64,000 nucleotides of DNA from Daejeonella sp. (GTDB lineage: Bacteria > Bacteroidota > Bacteroidia > Sphingobacteriales > Sphingobacteriaceae). The notes under the pieces were generated by a model. That model was not told the DNA's origin. It saw only the letters and a program-made list of their open reading frames with translations, and made no database searches. The stretch lies in NCBI RefSeq assembly GCF_030684675.1, contig NZ_JAUXXZ010000050.1, forward strand, positions 1 through 64,000, written 5' to 3'. This document shows, piece after piece, positions 44,401 through 53,169 of this stretch (positions are counted from its first letter, which is position 1; each line of letters opens with the position of its first letter). The translations under genes and the position numbers were made by a program.

Positions 44401-46290
44401 CTATGTTAGCCATTTTTTCGACCATTTATATAACATTAATAGATTCCATATAAACTGAGGGTCTACTGTATTTTTACCCTCATAAAAACTATTTATAAGA
44501 TTCACCAAATAACTTTGATTAAATTTGAAAATCTGAAAGAACATTGTGTCAGATTTCAACTTGGCTATTTCATGAGCCAAATCGTTTAACAGCCAGTCTG
44601 CAACCGGAACAGAAAAGCCTGCTTTAGGGGCCTGAGTTATTGACTTAGGCAAATAATTTCCTAGAATATCACGAAGAATCGACTTAGTTTCTCCGTGTGC
44701 TAATTTCCATCTATCAGGAAGGGAAAGTCCAAGTGCTATCAGATTGTGGTCCAGCAGTGGCTCCCTGGCTTCTAACCCATATCGCATACTCGCTCGGTCA
44801 ACCTTGACTAAAAGATCATCAGGTAGGTAATAATTCACATCAAATAAACCTAGCTCATTTAATAGATAATCATTGCTTAACTCTTCTTTATTCATAGAAC
44901 GACGTGACAAACTTGAGGGATAAAGGAAACATTTGGAAAGATGTGTGTCTTCAATAAAATCAGATCCACTATCAAAAAAACTAAATACATCATTTGAAGA
45001 ACTTGCATTAATGAACTTTCGAACTTTAGTTCCTATATTTTTATATCTGCCACTTAGCAATATCTCGCATATCCTTGAGCTATTTTCAACCCCTAAATTC
45101 CTCATCATCGTCCCAAGGGTCTTGTAAAGTAAGGGATTAGTATTAAAAGATTTTGCAAATTTATACTTTACATAACCACCAAACACCTCGTCACCACCAT
45201 CACCACCGAGTGAGACCTTCACATACTCCCGGGTTTGACTCGAAAGAAAAAGTGTGGGTAGAGCACTAGCATCCCCAAAAGGCTCATCATATACACATGC
45301 TAGTTCGTCGAAAAGGTCAAGCAGAGTACTTTCATTACATTTAAATTCGTAATGTTCAGTTTTAAAAGTTGAAGCTATCTTTCGTGCAAGAAGTGCTTCA
45401 TTATATTTTGGATTATCAAACGCAATTGTAAACGTTTTCAAATTTATATTTAACTCAGAAGCGGCTATAGCTGTAACGAGGCTAGAATCAATTCCACCAC
45501 TCAAAAACACCCCAACAGGAACATCTGAAATTAACCTGTAATCAACACTTTTAATTAAGGCATTTTTAACCTCTTCTTTTGCTTGTTCGTAGTTTCCTTC
45601 GTAAGCGCCAAAGGTGGCCGTTGACGCATTCCAATAAACTTCGCTAATACAGTTCATCGATATGTCAAAAATTACAGCGGAGCCTGGTTTAACTTTTTCT
45701 ACTCTCTTAAATATGCACTGATCCCCTGATACATATCCCTTTCGTAAATAATCAGGCACAACACTATGATCAATTTCTAATTTAAAGTCTGGTATCGCAT
45801 GAACCGCCTTCAATTCGGAAAAAAAATATATCCCACCCTTATGTCTTGCATAATGTAATGGTTTAACACCAACCCTGTCTCTTGATAAAATGAAATGAGC
45901 ATTCTTATCATCCCAAAGAGCAAAGGCAAACATTCCGATAAATTTGTTTAAACAACTTAGTCCCCAGGCGTCATACGATTTTAAAATTACTTCAGTATCT
46001 GAGGACGTTTCAAATGAATAACCAATCTTTATTAGATCATTTCTTATCTCTCTGTAGTTGTAAATTTCTCCATTATAGCATATGATATAATACGACCATT
46101 TAAAAGGTTGATTAGCCGCATCTGAAAGATCCAAAATTGATAATCTAGCATGTCCAAGCACACCTTGAGGAAAAAAATCAACATGCTGATTATCAGGACC
46201 TCCATGCTTCATTAACTGAATCATGTCATCAACTACATCAAAATCAATTTTTGATGTCTTATGTTTAAAATAACCTGCAATCCTACACAT
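44401..46290 (-). CDS. asnB: Asparagine synthase (glutamine-hydrolysing) family protein
   Basis: A 629-residue homologue of AsnB. The N-terminus is MCRIAGY, retaining Cys2 but with Arg at the usually invariant Gly3, and HGGPDN instead of HRGPDN; NGEIYNY is intact. The synthetase domain has FLSGGIDSS and GGDGGDEVFGGY. In O-antigen loci such proteins (WbpS type) amidate uronic acids, for example to GalNAc-uronamide. With a WbpO/WbpP pair in the same operon that is an attractive model, though unproven. It is a different lineage from the copy at 1219-3129. Confidence 0.88.
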   Translation of the reverse strand: MCRIAGYFKHKTSKIDFDVVDDMIQLMKHGGPDNQHVDFFPQGVLGHARLSILDLSDAANQPFKWSYYIICYNGEIYNYREIRNDLIKIGYSFETSSDTEVILKSYDAWGLSCLNKFIGMFAFALWDDKNAHFILSRDRVGVKPLHYARHKGGIYFFSELKAVHAIPDFKLEIDHSVVPDYLRKGYVSGDQCIFKRVEKVKPGSAVIFDISMNCISEVYWNASTATFGAYEGNYEQAKEEVKNALIKSVDYRLISDVPVGVFLSGGIDSSLVTAIAASELNINLKTFTIAFDNPKYNEALLARKIASTFKTEHYEFKCNESTLLDLFDELACVYDEPFGDASALPTLFLSSQTREYVKVSLGGDGGDEVFGGYVKYKFAKSFNTNPLLYKTLGTMMRNLGVENSSRICEILLSGRYKNIGTKVRKFINASSSNDVFSFFDSGSDFIEDTHLSKCFLYPSSLSRRSMNKEELSNDYLLNELGLFDVNYYLPDDLLVKVDRASMRYGLEAREPLLDHNLIALGLSLPDRWKLAHGETKSILRDILGNYLPKSITQAPKAGFSVPVADWLLNDLAHEIAKLKSDTMFFQIFKFNQSYLVNLINSFYEGKNTVDPQFIWNLLMLYKWSKKWLT

Positions 46291-46303
46291 CTAATATATT
46301 AAT

Positions 46304-47389
46304 TTATCCCTGCTGAAGACTTGTTGTAGTTCTTGCTTTAAACAGACGTAATAAAAATTCAGTAATTAACTCACAATATAAAATTATGAACAGAAAAGGA
46401 CCAACCATTGCAAATTGTCTTGGTCCTACTGCATCAAGGTTTTGATTGCTGATGATGTAAGGAAATAATCCCACAAAGAACAATGCAAGAATAGTTTTCC
46501 ATTCTTTAATCAGGAAATAATAAAAATCTTTAAATATAAATGATACCAAAATAATCGAAAGCGTTAAAAAATACCATGCTGGATTATAACCACTATCCAC
46601 CCCATACATGTTCCATGGAAACGGACCGAAATAATATTTAAGTGAAAGAAATGCAATTTGCCCCAAATCAGGACGATAGGTACTTAGGAAGATCCAAGTG
46701 TAAGAAAAGATATTTTGTCCTGCTACTGAAATAGCAATAAATGGTGGTATTAAGAAAAATAAGTGCTTAACCCTAAACAACCTAAAATAAAAAAGATATA
46801 AACTAATAAAAACGAGGAATCCAGCCGGACGTGTTAATACCAGGAAATAAGTGAAAACTAGGAACAATGGAATTGCAATTAGCGCACCTAAACTACTTTT
46901 AACACTTGACAACCTCAGGAGTAAAATAATCATATAAACAATTAAGTCATCCCGTAAATAAGTCGCATCAGCAGCAAGAAATGGATGGTAGAAAGACAAA
47001 AACAATACACTTATTATTGCAGAAGTCTTCCGGTGTCCTTTATCTAACAGTAACCTATATAATGAATTCGCTGCAATAAAAAAGATGATTATTCTTACAA
47101 TAATGGCGTTTGTATATTGGGCACCAAATATATTATGAAATAAGCCAATCATATAGGGCCACCCGCCATTCATAAATGCATTATCCTGCATAAATGAGGC
47201 TTTGATCGCATCAAATCCAAGTCCATTTTCGTAAAAAAATAAACTAGAATTCTGCCAGCTAATCTCATCATATCCTATAACCTGGCTGCCAAAATCAAGA
47301 TTGTTTGTTGAGAAGGTTATAAAGGCCAATAGCAATTTAACTAAACTTAAAATTAAAGTTAAAAAATATACCTTCTTAAAAGTCACCAA
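46304..47389 (-). CDS. Polytopic membrane protein (candidate polymerase or GT-C transferase)
   Basis: A 361-residue protein with about nine to ten hydrophobic helices and no charged cytoplasmic domain. The first periplasmic loop has GYDEISWQNSSLFFYENG, which recalls the acidic loop of GT-C glycosyltransferases; a second loop region contains YLRDDLIVYM. It could equally be a Wzy-type polymerase, a class with little sequence conservation. No ATG is available: TTG at 47389 or GTG at 47386 must start it. It lies between the PhyH-like gene and the AsnB-type gene, with 8- and 13-base gaps. Confidence 0.65.
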   Translation of the reverse strand: MVTFKKVYFLTLILSLVKLLLAFITFSTNNLDFGSQVIGYDEISWQNSSLFFYENGLGFDAIKASFMQDNAFMNGGWPYMIGLFHNIFGAQYTNAIIVRIIIFFIAANSLYRLLLDKGHRKTSAIISVLFLSFYHPFLAADATYLRDDLIVYMIILLLRLSSVKSSLGALIAIPLFLVFTYFLVLTRPAGFLVFISLYLFYFRLFRVKHLFFLIPPFIAISVAGQNIFSYTWIFLSTYRPDLGQIAFLSLKYYFGPFPWNMYGVDSGYNPAWYFLTLSIILVSFIFKDFYYFLIKEWKTILALFFVGLFPYIISNQNLDAVGPRQFAMVGPFLFIILYCELITEFLLRLFKARTTTSLQQG

Positions 47390-47397
47390 AACAAAAT

Positions 47398-48123
47398 TTA
47401 TGCAAAATGCACCGAGTCCCCCGAATTCTTTAAATATTTTGCTGCAACAAGGGGGCTATCTGTTATGCTTTTATGGAATGAACACATTCTCATACCTACG
47501 TGGCCCCTCATCATCGACTTACGGATATCAGTGAACTCAAATTGAACAATTTCTCTGGGCACCTGGCTATATACTCCTTTGTGCAATAAGTTGGTATCAA
47601 AAATTATTAGGTCATTTTTCTTTCCTATCACTTTAATTATTTTACCAACCGCTTTCACATCCTCTAAAGCCATTTTACTATCACGATAATTAGAATACTT
47701 AATACGATGAGATGATGGAACGATTTCGGTATGTGTGGTATCGTCCTGATCTGTTATACACATGAATATCTTTATGCGATGTCCGACAGAATCATGATGC
47801 CATTCATCAGATTTTGATCCAGAAGAAAGAAAACGCCTACCGGATGCGTAATCAAGTACAGCTTTTGGACCAAGATAATCACGAACTATGCTAATAACTT
47901 TTGGGTCAAATAAAGGCTTTGAAAGGAAAGGGAATTTAAGAAGTATATCTTTTGATTCCTCACTACCGATCAAGCTCCTTGACACTTCAGGAAATAGCGC
48001 CAAATCATATTCATTAAAATAATTAGAGATAACACAATAACCTTGCTCTCCTAATGGCCCCTTCATAGATGCTCTTAAGTCACCGTACTTTACTATAATT
48101 CTTTGATATAGTTCTCCTAACAT
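47398..48123 (-). CDS. Phytanoyl-CoA dioxygenase-like Fe(II)/2-oxoglutarate oxygenase
   Basis: A 241-residue PhyH-family protein. The double-stranded beta-helix has the iron-binding H109-x-D111 in DEWHHDSVGHR and the distal H181 in FDTNLLHKG, followed nine residues later by R190, the expected 2-oxoglutarate anchor. All catalytic residues are therefore present. PhyH proteins hydroxylate small molecules and are occasionally found in glycan loci, but no defined sugar hydroxylation role is known to me. Its place between the CMP-sugar transferase candidate and a membrane protein suggests it modifies the glycan, its precursor or its lipid. Confidence 0.78.
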   Translation of the reverse strand: MLGELYQRIIVKYGDLRASMKGPLGEQGYCVISNYFNEYDLALFPEVSRSLIGSEESKDILLKFPFLSKPLFDPKVISIVRDYLGPKAVLDYASGRRFLSSGSKSDEWHHDSVGHRIKIFMCITDQDDTTHTEIVPSSHRIKYSNYRDSKMALEDVKAVGKIIKVIGKKNDLIIFDTNLLHKGVYSQVPREIVQFEFTDIRKSMMRGHVGMRMCSFHKSITDSPLVAAKYLKNSGDSVHFA

Positions 48124-48145
48124 AATAACTTTATTTTATATGAAT

Positions 48146-49339
48146 TTAACAATTAATTTCCATGACCAAGTCAGTAACAATAATTTTTATATCCGGACAT
48201 TCCGCAGAAACTTTTTCATGCGCATAATTAATATCCGACTCAGTAAATTTCTGTCTTATCCTATTATAATTATCCCCATTTAACACAAATCGCAATTTAT
48301 TTTTCAAATGCATCATCTTATGAATTGAAGATTTCCTTATGGATAGTGCAGACTTAAATGAGAGGTTTTCAAGTTTTTCAACAATCATATCAAATGCCCT
48401 ATTAGCTGAGTCAGCATTGGAGAGTAATCGGTGAAGTATCTCTTTCCTCTTTATATTAAGTTTGTCAGTTAAACTCTGATCCAGCTCAGTCAAGTCATCT
48501 GCGAAAAAATTAGCAAGCCTATAAGCCGGTTCTCTAGTGGGGATTTTCCAAGTGTATGCTCTTTTTCCTGAAATAAATGCTTCGAGACTTGTTGTGCATT
48601 TTGCGTTAATAATATACTCTGAAGCTATAATCCATGGAATAATATTATATCGGTCGTCGATCTGAATTGCATCATAAACATATGGTTGATCCGATGGATG
48701 AGGCCTTAGTACAAAGTTAAGTCCGGTATCTTTATTGTCCTGTAAGTAAGACTCCATCAATAATTTGAATTTATCATCCATTTCTTTCATTCCCTTAAGC
48801 GCATATTTATAAACTTCAGGATAGGGGTTGAAAGAACTGACAATCAAAACAAACGAGCCATACTTGTTTTTAATAAGATCAAACTCTTTTTTAAACCATG
48901 CTCTCCATTCAGGCAATAACATCGCGTATCTCGGATTTCCGGAGACAATATTCCTGGTATTGGGGTATGCAGAAAGTAGTATTTCATTAAGATTATTTCC
49001 AGTAACAAAATTTGCAGCTACAAAATTTTCTGCCCTCTTACTAAAACGATGGTTGTTGAAATACGAACAATTAGTAATCAGTCCTTCTTCATCTAGCACT
49101 GTATAGACAAATCCTTTTTGGTGTACAATTTCAAATCGTTTCGAATCAACAAATTGCGCACACTTATCGAAAATAACACCTGGTGGATATTTTCCTGAAA
49201 TGATATTCCACAATATTTGGTTCTTTTCTCCTACAACGACACTGTATCCTTTGTTAGCAAGTTTAGTTGCTAATAACATCCTCGAATCCAATTCTCGTTT
49301 TGCAACTTCGATAAGTATGTAGATATAAGACCTGTGCAT
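48146..49339 (-). CDS. Surface carbohydrate biosynthesis protein; candidate CMP-nonulosonate transferase
   Basis: A 397-residue soluble protein of the uncharacterised 'surface carbohydrate biosynthesis protein' type, starting YILIEVAKRELDSRMLLATKL. It shows, in order, D83-E84-E85-G86 (VLDEEGL), the HP motif H214-P215 (LRPHPSD) and T249-T250-S251 (KCTTSLEA), an arrangement like the D/E-D/E-G, HP and S/T motifs of bacterial sialyltransferases (GT38, GT52, GT80). The CMP-sugar synthetase gene is one base upstream. I infer that it transfers the CMP-activated nonulosonate or amino-ulosonate; the resemblance is by motif, not by alignment. Confidence 0.68.
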   Translation of the reverse strand: MHRSYIYILIEVAKRELDSRMLLATKLANKGYSVVVGEKNQILWNIISGKYPPGVIFDKCAQFVDSKRFEIVHQKGFVYTVLDEEGLITNCSYFNNHRFSKRAENFVAANFVTGNNLNEILLSAYPNTRNIVSGNPRYAMLLPEWRAWFKKEFDLIKNKYGSFVLIVSSFNPYPEVYKYALKGMKEMDDKFKLLMESYLQDNKDTGLNFVLRPHPSDQPYVYDAIQIDDRYNIIPWIIASEYIINAKCTTSLEAFISGKRAYTWKIPTREPAYRLANFFADDLTELDQSLTDKLNIKRKEILHRLLSNADSANRAFDMIVEKLENLSFKSALSIRKSSIHKMMHLKNKLRFVLNGDNYNRIRQKFTESDINYAHEKVSAECPDIKIIVTDLVMEINC

Positions 49340-49340
49340 A

Positions 49341-50045
49341 TTATTGCTCTCTGCTTTTCAAGATTGCTTCAGCAAGCAGAAGATCTTCAGGTTCATCAAT
49401 ATCGATTGCATTTTTGTCGTCTAAAATGAATGGTTTCGAAATAGACGGATGGATAAAGCAGCTATGCTCAAAAAGGAATTCCTTTTTGATTAGGTAGTAA
49501 GAGCCATCTATAAAAAAGAAATTTTCCTGATATGCTTGCCTTTGGTTGCCAGAAACTGGCTTTTGTAGATATTCCCAATTATCTTCATTCATTCGAATAC
49601 ATTCATTCGGATGTTGCCTTATCGGAATTACACTAAATGAAGAAGCCAATTCATCAATTCTAAATTGTTTAATCATACTCAGGATATGATTTAAAGATCG
49701 GATTGGCGAAGTCACTTGTAGAAGCAAGATTTCATCTGGATAAACTGATTTATTATCTTCTAGCCAATTTAAAGCATCCTTTAAACCATCTATGATTGTA
49801 GCCGTATCATCAGATAGGTAATCAGGGCGCTTGTAATCTGTTTGGAAACCTTGTTTACTACAGTAATCTAATATCTTTTCATCATCAGAAGATACGAAGA
49901 TCATCACTTCGTCTTCAAGTTCTTGTTCTAAGGCTTTCGCTATACTTAACGTATAATATAAAAGCGGCTTTCCATTCAAGTAGGAAAGATTTTTTAACGG
50001 AATTCCCTTAGAACCACCTCTCGCAGGAATATATATAAGAATCAT
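49341..50045 (-). CDS. CMP-nonulosonic acid synthetase (NeuA/LegF-like)
   Basis: A 234-residue cytidylyltransferase with IPARGGSKGIPLKNL at the N-terminus, LLLQVTSPIRS and DGSYYLIKKEFL, and the final Asp pair in AIDIDEPEDLLLAE. It activates a nine-carbon or Kdo-like acid with CTP. It overlaps the upstream methyltransferase gene by four bases and is one base from the transferase candidate. Kdo cytidylyltransferase (KdsB) is less likely from the motif spacing. It completes the nonulosonate pathway although it lies 7 kb from the NeuB group. Confidence 0.88.
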   Translation of the reverse strand: MILIYIPARGGSKGIPLKNLSYLNGKPLLYYTLSIAKALEQELEDEVMIFVSSDDEKILDYCSKQGFQTDYKRPDYLSDDTATIIDGLKDALNWLEDNKSVYPDEILLLQVTSPIRSLNHILSMIKQFRIDELASSFSVIPIRQHPNECIRMNEDNWEYLQKPVSGNQRQAYQENFFFIDGSYYLIKKEFLFEHSCFIHPSISKPFILDDKNAIDIDEPEDLLLAEAILKSREQ

Positions 50046-50656
50046 TTGCCGATTTTCTGAAATATATCTATCGCAATACGTTCATCTGACATGTAATAGT
50101 CTGATATATAGACTTTTTTGAAACCCGCACTTTCCATCTTTTCACGTAATGTTTCAATATTCAGAAATTGTTTAGTAAATGAATCGCCTTTTATGTTATA
50201 AGAGTACGCAAACAAGCCATTGGTTACAAGCATTGAGTTGATATGAGAAATTGTAATATCTATCTCAGGTGCACAATAATATAACGTTTTCAGGGCAGTC
50301 ACCAGATTTGCTTTAAGGTCCAGCGTAGATTCTATAATATTAAGTTGATGAAAGAATAAGTCAGGATAAGCTAATTTCGCTTTGAGAATTGCAGCTTCTG
50401 AAATGTCACACCCTATGTATTCCTCAGCTGCTAACTCTTGCTTAAATGCCTTACTGAGATGCCCTGGCCCGCACCCAATATCAACAATCCGACCACCCTG
50501 ATATAAATGCTTTAGTGCAGAAACTAACACTTTGAAGCTGGTATCTTCAAGGCCGCGCGCTTCTTGCCCCCAAGGATCCGCCACTTCCCTGTACATAGTT
50601 TCAAAGTCTCTAGTGAAGTCTTTATTATTCTTGATTATATAATCATTGCAATTCAT
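50042..50656 (-). CDS. Class I SAM-dependent methyltransferase
   Basis: A 204-residue protein with motif I RIVDIGCGPGHLSKAF (about residue 60), YIGCDISEAAI as the acidic strand 2 and a short C-terminal half. Such small proteins act on small molecules, sugars or nucleotides. I use the ATG at 50656; a TTG two codons upstream is the alternative. It overlaps the CMP-sugar synthetase gene by four bases, so it may methylate the nonulosonate or its glycan. Confidence 0.78.
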   Translation of the reverse strand: MNCNDYIIKNNKDFTRDFETMYREVADPWGQEARGLEDTSFKVLVSALKHLYQGGRIVDIGCGPGHLSKAFKQELAAEEYIGCDISEAAILKAKLAYPDLFFHQLNIIESTLDLKANLVTALKTLYYCAPEIDITISHINSMLVTNGLFAYSYNIKGDSFTKQFLNIETLREKMESAGFKKVYISDYYMSDERIAIDIFQKIGK

Positions 50657-50666
50657 ATACAATAGC

Positions 50667-51632
50667 TTAGCCTTTTTTATAAATAAATCTCATATGATTT
50701 GCTGCCCCGGCCTGATCAACGATCGCTTGAAGTTGCTCAAATAAATTAGCCATTTCTGTAGCAGCTTCTTTCTTACCAATATGATTATAATATGCATGTA
50801 TATCTGCAATGTCCATTCCTTTTGTTTCGAGGTGGACTAATTCCATACCTGTCAGGTGGGCCAATTTTTCAACACTTTGTTTGGTAAAATAAGTTAAATG
50901 TGCAGGAGGACATACCAATGAAGAATCCTGTTTTAATTGCTGTATGCCCAATGAATCAAAGTTTGGTGTGAACACAACGATGATTCCGCCAGGGTTTAAG
51001 AGAGCCTTAGATTCTTCGATTAACTTTAATGGATCCATTACATGTTCCAGCAAATCAAACATGGTTATTACATCGAAGCTTTCTTTTATCTCTGATAAAT
51101 GTTCACTAAATACAGGAATGCCTAATTTTTCTGACGTGAAACCAGCCAGCTCTTTTGATATCTCCTGACCATATATTTCGAAACCGGCACTTTTAGCTCC
51201 TTCCAGAAACCACCCAACACCGCATCCGATATCCAACAGCTTACCATTTTGAACATATTTTTGGATTAGTCGAATTCGCTCCATACCAAACCTCTTGATC
51301 CTATATTCTCTCATGCTATCATAAGACACAAGAGATTTATTGAAGTATGTTTCTTCATAAACATCTCCAGCGTAAACAGGAAATGGATCAACATAAGCCA
51401 AAGTGCAATCATTGCACTGATAAACGGATATCCCATTGTTTAAATCAACAAACAAATCCCTCCTATCAGAACCACAAATCAGACACATACTTTGAGGACG
51501 GTACCCGGATTTCGACTTCACCCGATCTACCCACTCTGATTTAGCCTGGTTCATTTTTGCTATGAAATCGACCGGTCTCATCGATGCGATGTCGATTCTT
51601 AGAAATTCGTTGATTGCTTTTGCGTAAGACAT
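50667..51632 (-). CDS. Class I SAM-dependent methyltransferase with N-terminal zinc motif
   Basis: Residues 50-76 contain a four-Cys zinc-binding motif (C50-x2-C53 and C73-x2-C76, around CLICG and CNDC). The catalytic domain begins near residue 128 with LLDIGCGVGWFLEGA and has VITMFDLLEHV and GGIIVVFTPN. The arrangement is that of sugar C- or O-methyltransferases of the Methyltransf_23/11 type that carry a small zinc ribbon, here without the long C-terminal domain of the TylC3 class. It precedes another methyltransferase gene by 10 bases. Substrate unknown. Confidence 0.82.
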   Translation of the reverse strand: MSYAKAINEFLRIDIASMRPVDFIAKMNQAKSEWVDRVKSKSGYRPQSMCLICGSDRRDLFVDLNNGISVYQCNDCTLAYVDPFPVYAGDVYEETYFNKSLVSYDSMREYRIKRFGMERIRLIQKYVQNGKLLDIGCGVGWFLEGAKSAGFEIYGQEISKELAGFTSEKLGIPVFSEHLSEIKESFDVITMFDLLEHVMDPLKLIEESKALLNPGGIIVVFTPNFDSLGIQQLKQDSSLVCPPAHLTYFTKQSVEKLAHLTGMELVHLETKGMDIADIHAYYNHIGKKEAATEMANLFEQLQAIVDQAGAANHMRFIYKKG

Positions 51633-51659
51633 ATAGTTTAGATTATTTTGCTAATTTAA

Positions 51660-53165
51660 TTAATGATACCTATAAACTGAAAAATGTTGATTTTCTGATA
51701 CCAAATCTAAGCCTACGATAGAAAATCCACTTTTTTCATAGGCTCGATGCAGGTATTCTTTTTCTACAAGGATGTGACTGACTTTATTCTCTTCTAAAAA
51801 TTGCTTATCCCATTTCAAAAACGGGTATTCTGAAAAATACATCTCATGTATTTCTTTTGAATGATTTCCATACTGATATTCAAAAGTTTTTTCTCCATAG
51901 CCAAGAGCTACCGCTAGAGTGGATGCCCGGTACGGCACACTATACCAAACAGCGTTTTTAAGGTCTTGAGGAACAACCTTAAGTAAGCTAATCAAATACT
52001 TATTCTTATTTTCAAATAAATCCTTAGAAATTAACACGGCTAGTACAATACTAGTTATTATCAAGAGTAGCACAAAAACAATCTTGGTCTTATAAGAGAC
52101 CGAAAGGTTAAAAATCAAAATAGGTAAATAAACCGACGAAGAAAAATAAGTAGCAAATGAAAAGTAGCGCCAGCATTCCCCCAAAAATGCAAACTTTCTA
52201 ATGCCAGTCATCATAAATATCACTGCCAACGCAAAGTAAACGGTAAAAAGTCTCTTGAATATAAAATACTCGTTGGAAGTAAAATCTGTTGCAGACCATA
52301 TAAAAAAGCCAGAGATAAATAAAACTAAAAATGAGGTGAAATATGGGTACGATTCAAAGACAGGCCTTGCTATGACATTCTTAATTAAATGGACAAAAAC
52401 ATTATTGGATGGCCTTGGCTTATAGTAATTTAAAAAATATTGAAAAGAATACTTTAACTGTGGAATGACACTTGGAAGAAATTCTTTAGGAAAAAGCACA
52501 ATTGAAATTAATATCGCTAAAGGTAAAGTCAAAAACAAGTACCCATCAAAGCTAACTAGGGAAACCAATAAAATTGAAAACAAAGAAGATTGTCTGCAAA
52601 ATATGGACGTATTGATGGAAACAATCAGCAAAAAACAAATCAAGGCGAAGGACTCTACTGTAATACCATAATGTATATAAGTCAGCCATAAAAATGAGTT
52701 CACAACTAATCCAAAGTATCTTGGTTGCAAAACGCTGTATTGAATTCTATGCTTATCTAATCCTATATTATCTGGTTGAACAAGGAATAGAAGTATAATT
52801 GAAACCAATACCTCTGTATTAACACTAATATTCAGGTAGAGAAAGCTGAGGAAACAAGCAACCGAAATGATATGTATAAATAAATTAGGCATCCAGGAAT
52901 TATTAAATAAAATTCTGTCACCTAAAAGCTTTCCTATTATTTTCATATAAAGTGAGGGGACCAAAACAGAATCTTTTGAAATTAGACATCGTGGATCAGA
53001 AAATCCGCATGAACTGGTTCTGAAAAATTGAATCAGGAAGAAATAGGTAGAAGCATCGCCGTATGGTCCATCTGAAAAATAATTCCAGATTTTCGTATTT
53101 AGTCTAAGAAATAAGTAACGAAAAAGTCCAAATAATATAGTAAGTGATATAAAAAACCAAATCAT
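51660..53165 (-). CDS. Polytopic membrane protein with C-terminal soluble domain (GT-C-like candidate)
   Basis: A 501-residue protein with about ten to eleven hydrophobic helices in its first 400 residues and a soluble tail of about 100 residues (from VPQDLKNAVW to the end), which would face the periplasm in a GT-C fold. The first loop has SDGPYGDASTYF with an Asp at the place of the GT-C catalytic acid. The soluble tail contains short hydrophobic strands (VSHILVEKEYL, FSIVGLDLV) as in O-mannosyl- or arabinosyltransferase-like proteins. A polymerase role is the alternative. I recognise no named family. Confidence 0.62.
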   Translation of the reverse strand: MIWFFISLTILFGLFRYLFLRLNTKIWNYFSDGPYGDASTYFFLIQFFRTSSCGFSDPRCLISKDSVLVPSLYMKIIGKLLGDRILFNNSWMPNLFIHIISVACFLSFLYLNISVNTEVLVSIILLFLVQPDNIGLDKHRIQYSVLQPRYFGLVVNSFLWLTYIHYGITVESFALICFLLIVSINTSIFCRQSSLFSILLVSLVSFDGYLFLTLPLAILISIVLFPKEFLPSVIPQLKYSFQYFLNYYKPRPSNNVFVHLIKNVIARPVFESYPYFTSFLVLFISGFFIWSATDFTSNEYFIFKRLFTVYFALAVIFMMTGIRKFAFLGECWRYFSFATYFSSSVYLPILIFNLSVSYKTKIVFVLLLIITSIVLAVLISKDLFENKNKYLISLLKVVPQDLKNAVWYSVPYRASTLAVALGYGEKTFEYQYGNHSKEIHEMYFSEYPFLKWDKQFLEENKVSHILVEKEYLHRAYEKSGFSIVGLDLVSENQHFSVYRYH

Positions 53166-53169
53166 ACAA

